Shown here in pieces: positions 34,160 through 40,737 of a stretch of DNA of 64,000 nucleotides; within the stretch, counting starts at the first letter, position 1, and each line of letters starts with the position of its first letter. Source of the stretch: Candidatus Sphingomonas colombiensis. GTDB taxonomy: Bacteria > Pseudomonadota > Alphaproteobacteria > Sphingomonadales > Sphingomonadaceae. Made by a program: the position numbers and the translations under genes. The notes beneath the pieces were generated by a model. That model saw only the letters and a list, made by a program, of their open reading frames with translations, was not told the origin of the DNA and ran no database searches. The stretch covers positions 2,387,001 through 2,451,000 of the forward strand of contig CP119315.1 of the NCBI GenBank assembly GCA_029202845.1, in the 5' to 3' direction.

Positions 34160-34746
34160 GCCGCCAGCTCCGCCATAGGGGCGCGTCGGAGCGCTGTGGT
34201 GGCGATCTCGCGCCCCATCTGTTCGAGCATGTCGGTGATTTTGGGATCGAGGCACGCACCGTCAGCGCCGAAACCGCATTCGATCGTATTGATCGCTACC
34301 CCCATCGGGGTGTTCCATCCGCGCAGAGCGTGGACGACGTTGCGCAGCGCCGCGAGCGTGTTGACCGCGCCCTGCCAGCCTGCGCCGGTCGCCACGCTGC
34401 CAACAGGACGGGCGTGGAAATAGGGCAGCGGGTCGCCGCGCATATCTTCCACATAATCGAGCGCGTTCTTAACCAGTCCCGATATGGTGCCATGATAGCC
34501 GGGCGAGCCGAGGATGATCCCGTCGGCGCGCCGCAGCGCGGCCACGAGTGCGCGGGCGGTGGCGCCGCGTTCGGTCTCGGCCGGATTATAGAGCGGCAGA
34601 TCGAGCGCCGGGCCTGCTATCAGCAGCGTGTCCGCGCCAGCCGCAGCCGCAGCACGGAGCGCCAGCGCCAATGCCTTTTCCGTTGTGGATTCGGGTTTGA
34701 GCGTGCCGCCGAGCGCGACCACCAGCGGGCGGGGATTACGGGCCAT
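34156..34746 (-). CDS. NAD(P)H-dependent FMN reductase, flavodoxin fold
   Basis: 196 residues from the ATG at 34746, six bases after GAGAGGTG. The FMN phosphate loop (LGGTLKPESTTEKAL) and the GSPGYHGTISGLVKNALDY motif identify the SsuE/ArsH/chromate-reductase-like family. It can supply reduced flavin to two-component monooxygenases. The HsaA-type oxygenase in this cluster has no adjacent reductase, so this gene is a candidate, though HsaB proteins belong to a different flavin reductase family. Transcribed from the gap with operator sites F1/F2. Confidence 0.8.
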   Translation of the reverse strand: MARNPRPLVVALGGTLKPESTTEKALALALRAAAAAGADTLLIAGPALDLPLYNPAETERGATARALVAALRRADGIILGSPGYHGTISGLVKNALDYVEDMRGDPLPYFHARPVGSVATGAGWQGAVNTLAALRNVVHALRGWNTPMGVAINTIECGFGADGACLDPKITDMLEQMGREIATTALRRAPMAELAA

Positions 34747-34770
34747 GTGCGTCACCTCTCATTGAGAACG

Positions 34771-34802
34771 GGCGTATTGGTTTTTCGCGACAATATTACG
34801 CG
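34771..34802. promoter_or_regulatory. Operator-like inverted repeat, site F1 (variant spacing)
   Basis: GGCGTA at 34771-34776 and TACGCG at 34797-34802 with a 20-base spacer, symmetric over GCGTATT/AATATTACGC. It is a variant of the cluster repeat, close to the FMN reductase start, in the 375-base gap in front of the two AsnC-type regulators. Confidence 0.45.
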
Positions 34803-34836
34803 TATTGCTGCAAATTTCCAATTGATATCCGTCAAT

Positions 34837-34866
34837 ATCGTTGACTTATGTGAAAATAACTACGCA
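34837..34866. promoter_or_regulatory. Operator-like repeat, site F2 (one weak arm)
   Basis: A full right arm TACGCAAATT starts at 34861; the left half at 34837-34842 keeps only the CGT core at the 18-base spacing. This may be a weak autoregulatory site for the AsnC-type genes. The rest of the 34747-35121 gap (about 250 bases up to the regulator start) holds no gene or clear signal I can recognise. Confidence 0.4.
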
Positions 34867-35121
34867 AATTGCCACTTTGGAGCCCTGGTGCAAAGCTGGG
34901 CGAAAGGGGGGATATGGACGGGTGCATCGGGAAGCCCCACGCCGGCAACACATGGCATGACACGTTACGACAGCGTTTCGATTCCGCATTTCGGGGCGAA
35001 ACGATGGCGGTCGACCGTGAATTGCGTGGACTGTCGCCGATCGGGAATCTAGGCCAGCACATTGCTTGACCGGCGACGAAATAACGTCGCAGGACGTAGC
35101 GGCGCATTGGAAAGGGGCCTG

Positions 35122-35601
35122 ATGGGGGATTCTATCGCGATCGACGATGTCGACCGCAGCATCGTCGAACTGCTGCGTGAGAATGGGCGGTGCACCAACC
35201 AGCAGATCGCCGACAGTCTGGGGCTGACCGCAGCGACGGTATCCTCGCGGATCAGGCGGATGGAGGATGCGGACCTGCTGCGCGTCGTCGCCGTTTCGGA
35301 CTTTTCGGCGCACGGCTATCACCTGCTGATGGAGGTCGCGATCGAGGTCGATGGCCGGCCGGCATCGGATGTCGCGCTGGAATTGGCGCAATTCCCCGAA
35401 GTATTCGCAGCGCATCTGGTTTCCGGGCGTTACGATATCGATATCCTGGTCGCGTTGCGCGATTTCGATGATCTGCCGCATCTGCTGCTCGAAAAGATTT
35501 CGCGGGTGCGCGGGATCAGGGCGATGGTTCCTGCCATCGCGGTCGACGTGGTGAAATATCAGTTCGACGTAGCCCCTATTGAAGCGCGAGAAACCCGATG
35601 A
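35122..35601 (+). CDS. Lrp/AsnC-family transcriptional regulator 1
   Basis: 159 residues from the ATG at 35122, after AAAGGGG; the frame is open further upstream without good starts. The N-terminal helix-turn-helix is CTNQQIADSLGLTAATVSSRIRRME, followed by an Lrp-type effector (RAM) domain with SGRYDIDILVALRD. It overlaps a second AsnC-type gene by 4 bases, so the two may form a heteromeric regulator. It is flanked on both sides by copies of the inverted repeat found in the cluster promoters, and is the best candidate for binding it. Confidence 0.87.
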   Translation: MGDSIAIDDVDRSIVELLRENGRCTNQQIADSLGLTAATVSSRIRRMEDADLLRVVAVSDFSAHGYHLLMEVAIEVDGRPASDVALELAQFPEVFAAHLVSGRYDIDILVALRDFDDLPHLLLEKISRVRGIRAMVPAIAVDVVKYQFDVAPIEARETR

Positions 35602-36101
35602 CCACGCCGCAACTGGATGAGCTCGATCGCCGGCTGATCGATGTGCTGTCGCGCGACGCGCGTGTCAGTAACCGCAGGATCGCTGCAGATCTCGGCGTTA
35701 CCGAGGGCACGGTGCGTGGCCGCATCAAGCGCCTGCAACAGGAAAAGCTGATCGCCTTCACCGCGATCACCAGCTTCGATCTCGCCAATACGACGAAGCT
35801 CGCCTTTATCGCGATCCAGGCGGATGTGATGAACGTGCGTGATATCGCGCATCGGATCGCCGATCTGCCGCAGGTTAGCGGGGTGATGATCACCATGGGG
35901 CGGTTCAACATCCTCGCGATTTGCCTCTTCAGCGAGCTTGATCGGCTGTATGAGGTGGCGTCGGATCAGATCCTCAGCATGCCGGGTGTGCATCACGTCG
36001 AAACGTCGATCGCGGTTCGCACGATCAAATATGATCCGCGCATTGTTCGTATCACCAAGGAAGATAGCGGCGGCCAATTGACGCACGCCGATGATGCGTA
36101 G
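35598..36101 (+). CDS. Lrp/AsnC-family transcriptional regulator 2
   Basis: 167 residues, coupled to regulator 1 by ATGA. The helix-turn-helix region reads VSNRRIAADLGVTEGTVRGRIK, followed by a RAM domain including ITMGRFNILAICLFSE. Its stop codon lies inside the left arm of operator site G. A coupled pair of Lrp-like proteins is unusual compared with single Lrp genes next to their target. Ligands would be expected to be a pathway intermediate rather than an amino acid; that is inference. Confidence 0.87.
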   Translation: MTTPQLDELDRRLIDVLSRDARVSNRRIAADLGVTEGTVRGRIKRLQQEKLIAFTAITSFDLANTTKLAFIAIQADVMNVRDIAHRIADLPQVSGVMITMGRFNILAICLFSELDRLYEVASDQILSMPGVHHVETSIAVRTIKYDPRIVRITKEDSGGQLTHADDA

Positions 36102-36124
36102 TTGTCAACGACAACAGTTACGCA
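36095..36124. promoter_or_regulatory. Operator-like inverted repeat, site G
   Basis: TGCGTA at 36095-36100 and TACGCA at 36119-36124, 18-base spacer, with an inner palindrome GTTGTC/GACAAC. The left arm overlaps the last codons of regulator 2. It stands 107 bases before the second KshA-like gene, which it probably controls. Confidence 0.68.
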
Positions 36125-36230
36125 AATTGGCCATTCAACGCGCAATTTGCCATCAAGAGCGGCGACTCTCTTGCGCATGGCCTACGCCGTATAGTAAGCA
36201 TGGCGACGATAGGTCCACAGGAGAGGGCAG

Positions 36231-37310
36231 ATGGCTACCACAGCCGAATACCGGCTCGGCGAGTTCACGTATCCGCGTGGTTGGTTCATGGTGGGGGCCT
36301 CGGACGAGGTCACGACCGTGCCGATCGGCGTGCGCTATTTCGGCGAAGACCGGGTGTTGTATCGCGGCCATTCGGGCCAGGTTTACATGGTGGAGGCCTA
36401 TTGCCCCCACATGGGCACGCATCTCGCGAACAACCGCACCAGCTATATCGTCAAGGATGACGAGCACGTCGAGGGCGAGGCGATCCGTTGCCCGTATCAC
36501 GGCTGGCGCTTTGGGCCGGACGGCAAGTGCGACGAAATCCCCTATTCGCCCGCCCCGATCCCCAAAGCGGCCTGCCTGAAAACCTGGAAGGTAGTGGAGC
36601 GCGCCGGCTGCATCTGGACCTGGTACGATCCCGAAGGGCAGGAGCCGGACTATGAACTGCCGGGCTTCGACCAATATGACACCCCCAATTGGGTGAATTG
36701 GGAAATCCGCCCGCTCGGCGAGCTGGCGTCGCACCCGCAGGAAATCGTCGATAACATGGCGGACAAGGCTCATCTTGGCCCGGTCCATGGCTCGATCGAC
36801 ATGGTGCTCTTCGAAAATGTGTTCGATGGCGTCACCTGTCGTCAGGTGCTCACCGCGGGTCATAAGACGCTGGCCGGCGCGGGCAATGAGCCGATGACGA
36901 ACGACACGTGGTACACCGGCCCCGGTATCCTCCAGTCGATCATGATCGGCGAATATCCCTCGCTCATGCTGATCGCGCACACGCCGGTCGACGATGGCGT
37001 GGTGAAGGTGTGGTACGGGTTGATGGTGAAGGTGCCCAACGGAACACCGAACGAAGCCGATATCGCGGTCGCCCGCGGTTACGAACAGGCCGGTGTCGAC
37101 GCCTTTGCGCAAGACTTTGAGATCTGGGGCAACAAGCGCCCATGCATCCACCCGATGATGGTGCAGGGCGACGGCCCGTTTCACAAGGTCCGCATCTGGT
37201 ACAAACAATTCTTCAATCCGCGCGCCCGCGCGAGCGAGTTCCAGGAACGCGTCAACGGCCGCCTGGTTACCAAAGGAACCCAACAGGATCCCTGGACCGA
37301 GGCGGCGTGA
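36231..37310 (+). CDS. kshA: Rieske oxygenase, KshA-like 2
   Basis: 359 residues after a good ribosome site (GGAGAGGGCAG). The Rieske ligands are Cys58-x-His60 and Cys87-x2-His90 (CPHMGTHLANN; CPYHGW). The mononuclear iron site appears as DNMADKAHLGPVHG with His181 and His186. It belongs to the KshA-like oxygenases but differs clearly from the copy at 24.9 kb, suggesting another substrate form (for example a side-chain-bearing or CoA-bound steroid). It is a single-gene unit behind operator site G and is the last catabolic gene before scpA. Confidence 0.82.
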   Translation: MATTAEYRLGEFTYPRGWFMVGASDEVTTVPIGVRYFGEDRVLYRGHSGQVYMVEAYCPHMGTHLANNRTSYIVKDDEHVEGEAIRCPYHGWRFGPDGKCDEIPYSPAPIPKAACLKTWKVVERAGCIWTWYDPEGQEPDYELPGFDQYDTPNWVNWEIRPLGELASHPQEIVDNMADKAHLGPVHGSIDMVLFENVFDGVTCRQVLTAGHKTLAGAGNEPMTNDTWYTGPGILQSIMIGEYPSLMLIAHTPVDDGVVKVWYGLMVKVPNGTPNEADIAVARGYEQAGVDAFAQDFEIWGNKRPCIHPMMVQGDGPFHKVRIWYKQFFNPRARASEFQERVNGRLVTKGTQQDPWTEAA

Positions 37311-37317
37311 TGCCTGG

Positions 37318-37346
37318 CTGGCCGGAGTGATCCGGCCAGGTTTCGT
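37318..37346 (+). terminator. Terminator-like hairpin after the second KshA gene
   Basis: An 8-bp stem CTGGCCGG/CCGGCCAG (37318-37325 and 37332-37339) with a 6-base loop is followed by GTTTCGTT. It is 7 bases beyond the oxygenase stop and fits a rho-independent terminator with a short U-tract. Confidence 0.65.
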
Positions 37347-37362
37347 TACGGAATGCTATGAG

Positions 37363-37393
37363 CGGCACCGGCGTTTGTCGGTGCCGTTTCGTT
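37363..37393 (+). terminator. Second hairpin in the gap before scpA
   Basis: CGGCACCG (37363-37370) pairs with CGGTGCCG (37379-37386) and is followed by TTTCGTT. It forms a tandem terminator with the hairpin just upstream. The remaining bases up to scpA (37394-37491) show no clear feature. Confidence 0.55.
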
Positions 37394-37491
37394 ATGCGGC
37401 AATGATATTCTGAAGCGGAGGAGGCTGACACAGGCTGGGGCCGGCCTCCTCAGGGCTGGGCAACCTTCGCCGGTTCTGCCAGCATGGCGCG

Positions 37492-38238
37492 ATGCTGGGG
37501 CCCGTCGCGATTGAAGAAACCGATACGCTGACGCTCGATCTCGATGGATGGGAGGGGCCGCTCGATCTGTTGCTGGCGCTCGCGCGATCGCAGAAGGTGG
37601 ATCTGAAGCAGATTTCGATCCTCGCGCTGGTCGAGCAATATCTGGTCTTCATCGATCATGCGCGATCGCTGCGGCTGGAACTGGCGGCCGATTATCTCGT
37701 GATGGCGGCGTGGCTGGCCTATCTCAAATCCGGGCTGTTGCTGCCGCGCGACCCTGAGATCGAGCCAAGCCCGGAAGAGTTGGCGCTCAGGCTCCAGATC
37801 CGTCTCGAACGGCTAAATGCGATGCGCGAGGCGGGCGCGCGCCTGATGGCGCGTGACCGGCTGGGGCGCGACGTGTTCGCGCGCGCCGCGCCGGAGGGCC
37901 TGCGCACCGTGCGCAAGGCGCGCTGGACGGCGGAAATCTATGATCTCATCGCGGCTTATGGCCGGGTTTCGGCGCGGACCCGCCCGGTGCTGCATGTCGT
38001 GCATGATCGGCAGGTGATGACGCTCGAATCGGCGATGGAACGCGTGTCGGCGCTGATCGGCACTGCGATCGAATGGTCGACCATCGAGCATTTCCTGCCC
38101 GACGGCGCGTCCGGCACATTCCGCAAGTCCGCGCTCGCATCAAGCTTTCTCGCGGCGCTGGAGCTGGCGCGGCAGGGCAGGGTGGAACTGGCGCAGAAAT
38201 CTCCTTTCGCGCCGCTTTACCTAAGGGCTCCGGCATGA
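37492..38238 (+). CDS. scpA: Segregation and condensation protein A
   Basis: 248 residues, the kleisin subunit of the bacterial condensin. The N-terminal SMC-binding segment is recognisable as LDLDGWEGPLDLLLALARSQ, followed by DLKQISILALVEQYL and the hydrophobic LAADYLVMAAWLAYLKS typical of ScpA. The C-terminal winged-helix half follows. It links SMC heads and ScpB in chromosome compaction and segregation. The ATG at 37492 lacks an obvious ribosome site. In many alphaproteobacteria scpA follows nagZ directly; here the upstream neighbour is a catabolic oxygenase. Confidence 0.92.
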   Translation: MLGPVAIEETDTLTLDLDGWEGPLDLLLALARSQKVDLKQISILALVEQYLVFIDHARSLRLELAADYLVMAAWLAYLKSGLLLPRDPEIEPSPEELALRLQIRLERLNAMREAGARLMARDRLGRDVFARAAPEGLRTVRKARWTAEIYDLIAAYGRVSARTRPVLHVVHDRQVMTLESAMERVSALIGTAIEWSTIEHFLPDGASGTFRKSALASSFLAALELARQGRVELAQKSPFAPLYLRAPA

Positions 38239-38810
38239 ACCAGCCCGACGACCTCGCCCGCGCAGTGGAAGCGGTGCTGTTCGCCGCGACCGAGCCGATG
38301 ACGGCCGATGCGATCCGGGCGCATGTCGGCGAGGGCGACGTCACGGGCACACTCCGGGCGCTGGCGGCGGATTATGCCGGCCGGGGGGTCAATCTCGTGC
38401 GGCGCGGCGACCGCTGGCATTTCGAGACGGCGCCGGACCTCGCCCATCTGCTGCGCCGCGATCGCGAGGAAGCGCGCAAGCTGAGCCGCGCGGGGATCGA
38501 GACGCTGGCGATCATCGCCTATCATGAGCCGGTGACGCGCGCCGAGATCGAGGCGATTCGCGGCGTGCAGATATCCAAGGGCACGCTCGACGTGCTGATG
38601 GAGGCGGGATGGGTGCGGCCCGCCGGTCGACGCGAGGTGCCAGGCCGACCGCTGATGTTCGCGACCACCACCGGCTTCCTTGATCATTTCGGGCTGGAAA
38701 GCCGTCGCGATCTGCCGGGAATCGACGATCTGAAGGCTGCCGGGCTGCTCGATCCGGTCGATCTCGCTTTCGACCAACTGTCAGTGGAAAAAAGCGACGA
38801 GGACGACTAG
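38235..38810 (+). CDS. scpB: Segregation and condensation protein B
   Basis: 191 residues from the ATG at 38235 that overlaps the scpA stop (ATGA). The diagnostic ScpB stretch ETLAIIAYHEPVTRAEIEAIRGV is intact, followed by a second winged helix (GRREVPGRPLMFATT). ScpB dimers bind ScpA in the Smc-ScpAB complex. The frame is open upstream to 38073, but that part lies inside scpA and is not protein-like. Confidence 0.94.
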   Translation: MNQPDDLARAVEAVLFAATEPMTADAIRAHVGEGDVTGTLRALAADYAGRGVNLVRRGDRWHFETAPDLAHLLRRDREEARKLSRAGIETLAIIAYHEPVTRAEIEAIRGVQISKGTLDVLMEAGWVRPAGRREVPGRPLMFATTTGFLDHFGLESRRDLPGIDDLKAAGLLDPVDLAFDQLSVEKSDEDD

Positions 38811-38840
38811 ATACGATCTTCGTATTTCAGGAGAGCCGTC

Positions 38841-39077
38841 ATGGGCGCGTTTGGCCCGCTGCATTGGATCGTCGTCGCCATCATCGCCATCCTTCTGTTG
38901 GGGGGCGGTCGCTTCTCGAACCTGATGGGTGATGTTGCGAAGGGCGTAAAGAACTTCAAGAAGGGCATGGCAGAGGAAGACGAGGATGCCGCCGCCAAGC
39001 CGGCGCCGCGGATCGAGACTCAGCAGCCGGTACGCCCGGCCGCTGAAACGATCGTTCAGGACGAGAAGACGCGCTGA
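38841..39077 (+). CDS. tatA: Sec-independent translocase subunit TatA
   Basis: 78 residues with a single N-terminal membrane helix (LHWIVVAIIAILLLGGGRF), the hinge and an amphipathic helix (LMGDVAKGVKNFKKGM), then an acidic tail. It forms the pore-like assemblies of the twin-arginine pathway that exports folded proteins. It has a good ribosome site (CAGGAGAG) and precedes tatB by 45 bases. Confidence 0.94.
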   Translation: MGAFGPLHWIVVAIIAILLLGGGRFSNLMGDVAKGVKNFKKGMAEEDEDAAAKPAPRIETQQPVRPAAETIVQDEKTR

Positions 39078-39122
39078 TTCGCCGTCATCTCGATCTGATC
39101 CTTCCGCACTGCCGGGCCGATC

Positions 39123-39518
39123 ATGCTTGATTTCAATTTTTCCGAATGGGCGGTTGTGGCTCTGGTGGCGCTGGTCGTCATCGGACCGAAGGATTTGCCC
39201 AAGGCTATGCGCGTGCTCGGCTATTGGGTCGGTCGCGCGCGTTCGGTCGCGCGCCAGTTCCGTTCCGGCTTCGACGAGATGATCCGCGAGGCCGAACTCG
39301 CCGAGATGGAAAAGAAGTGGAAGGAGGAGAATGCGCGGATCATGGAAATGCACCCGCCATCCGCGCCTGAAACGATCGAACACCTTCCAGCCAGCGCCGA
39401 TGTTGAGGATGCTCCACCGGTGATGGTGGAAAAGCCGACGGTTGCTCCGCCGCCTGAAACAGTGACGGGCGATCCGGCCGCGCCGAGCGCCGCCACCGAA
39501 CAGAAGCCGGTGTCATGA
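39123..39518 (+). CDS. tatB: Sec-independent translocase subunit TatB
   Basis: 131 residues. The membrane helix near the N terminus (FNFSEWAVVALVALVVIGPKDLPKA, written in two halves here) carries the TatB-type IGPKDLP hinge, followed by a long amphipathic region and a Pro/Ala/Glu-rich tail. It is the signal-peptide receptor partner of TatC and overlaps tatC by 4 bases. Confidence 0.93.
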   Translation: MLDFNFSEWAVVALVALVVIGPKDLPKAMRVLGYWVGRARSVARQFRSGFDEMIREAELAEMEKKWKEENARIMEMHPPSAPETIEHLPASADVEDAPPVMVEKPTVAPPPETVTGDPAAPSAATEQKPVS

Positions 39519-40297
39519 GCGAGATTGACGACAGCAAGGCACCGCTGCTCGACCATCTGATCGAACTGCGTCGGCGGCTGCTTTACTGCATCGCCGCGCT
39601 CGTGGTGGGATTCTTCGTCTGCTATTATTTCGCGGAGGATATCTTCGCTGTCCTCGTGCGGCCGCTGTTGCTGGCGGGGCAGACGAAGCTGATCTACACC
39701 CAGATATTCGAGGCGTTTTTCGTCAAGGTGAAGGTCGCGTTCTTCGCCGCGACGATGGTGTCGTTCCCGGTGATCGCCAACCAGTTATGGCAGTTCATCG
39801 CGCCGGGCCTCTATCGTAAGGAGAAGCGCGCGCTGCTGCCGTTCCTGCTTGCGACGCCGGTGCTGTTCGGGATCGGGGCTGCGATGGCCTATTTCATCGC
39901 GGTGCCGATGGCGCTGCACTTCCTGCTGAGCTTTCAGGGCAATATCGGCGGCGTGCATCAGGAGGCATTGCCGGCGATTGGCAATTACCTGTCGTTCATC
40001 ATGCAATTCCTGTTCGGTTTCGGCATCGCCTTTCTGCTCCCGGTGCTGCTGATGCTGCTGGAGCGTGCGGGGATCGTTACCCGTCAGCAGCTCAAGAGCG
40101 CGCGTCGCTATGCGATCGTGGCGGCCTTCGCGATCGCGGCGGTGCTCACGCCGCCCGACGTCGGATCGCAGCTCCTGCTCGCGATACCGTTGTGCATTCT
40201 CTACGAACTGGCGCTGATCGGCATCTGGTTCACCGAGCGCAGCCGTTCGCGTGAAACGGCTTCATCGGTTGATGCGGATGTAGTGGCCGGGGAATAA
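39515..40297 (+). CDS. tatC: Sec-independent translocase subunit TatC
   Basis: 260 residues and six hydrophobic segments. It begins with the conserved LDHLIELRRRLLYC region (the Glu-Leu-Arg motif that contacts twin-arginine signals) and contains FVKVKVAFFAATMVSFPVI and WQFIAPGLYRKEKR, both signature segments. Last gene of the scpAB-tatABC operon; a convergent hairpin follows. Confidence 0.95.
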   Translation: MSEIDDSKAPLLDHLIELRRRLLYCIAALVVGFFVCYYFAEDIFAVLVRPLLLAGQTKLIYTQIFEAFFVKVKVAFFAATMVSFPVIANQLWQFIAPGLYRKEKRALLPFLLATPVLFGIGAAMAYFIAVPMALHFLLSFQGNIGGVHQEALPAIGNYLSFIMQFLFGFGIAFLLPVLLMLLERAGIVTRQQLKSARRYAIVAAFAIAAVLTPPDVGSQLLLAIPLCILYELALIGIWFTERSRSRETASSVDADVVAGE

Positions 40298-40302
40298 CAG
40301 CC

Positions 40303-40333
40303 GCGCTGCATCCGCCCGAGGCGGACGCAGCGC
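40303..40333 (-). terminator. Hairpin between tatC and the entericidin-like gene
   Basis: A 14-base stem (40303-40316 region with 40320-40333) has one mismatch when read rightward and a G-U pair when read leftward. It therefore probably serves chiefly the leftward lipoprotein gene while also closing tatC. Confidence 0.6.
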
Positions 40334-40340
40334 CGGCGAA

Positions 40341-40475
40341 TTACTTCGCGTCGTGAGCTGTCTTGGAAACGGTTTTGCCGGCCGAGGACACGTCCTTGCC
40401 CATGCCCTCGATCGTGTTGCATCCCGCCAGCAGCACCGCCGCCGTTACCGCCATCAATCCGAAAACCTTGCGCAT
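40341..40475 (-). CDS. Entericidin A/B-type small lipoprotein
   Basis: 44 residues with a lipoprotein signal (MRKVFGLMAVTAAVLLAGC, lipobox LAG-Cys19) and a short mature part NTIEGMGKDVSSAGKTV, which is the entericidin pattern. A strong AGGAGG stands before the ATG. Entericidin-like genes are common members of EcfG stress regulons, and a full GGAAC-N16-CGTT promoter lies about 190 bases upstream on the same strand. It would be an inner- or outer-membrane-anchored peptide of unclear function, sometimes proposed to act in a toxin-antidote pair. Confidence 0.88.
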   Translation of the reverse strand: MRKVFGLMAVTAAVLLAGCNTIEGMGKDVSSAGKTVSKTAHDAK

Positions 40476-40662
40476 CGTGCGTCCTCCTGCGCGCGCAGAT
40501 GGTCGATTTCGCGGGCGAGCGCAAACCGGCATGCGGCCGAACGATGAAGACGGGACAAAATGAAGGCCCGAAAGCGCCACCGGGGGGGAGGGGACGACGC
40601 CTTCGGGCCTGTGACTTGGATAGCGAGAGCGGGGGGGCAAAAATTCGCTATCCGCACTTCAG

Positions 40663-40687
40663 AACGATCTGAAATCCGCCCGGTTCC
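40663..40687 (-). promoter_or_regulatory. EcfG-type promoter upstream of the entericidin gene
   Basis: On the minus strand GGAAC (plus positions 40683-40687) is followed after exactly 16 bases by CGTT (40663-40666), the consensus of general-stress sigma EcfG promoters. It points toward the small lipoprotein gene. The rest of the 40476-40737 gap shows no gene I can support. Confidence 0.75.
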
Positions 40688-40737
40688 GATCGTCGCGAAA
40701 AAAAGTCGGCTTGTGGTTAAACCAACTTTAACCATCG

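Noticed and set aside
34771..36124. Inverted repeats as a classical E. coli-type Lrp binding sequence
   Set aside because: The arms do not fit the AT-rich 15-base Lrp consensus; only the gene context connects them to the AsnC-type proteins.
1..37310. Catabolic cluster as a transposon or integrative element
   Set aside because: No transposase, integrase, flanking repeat or tRNA attachment site was seen in the window; horizontal origin remains possible but is not supported by a mobile gene here.
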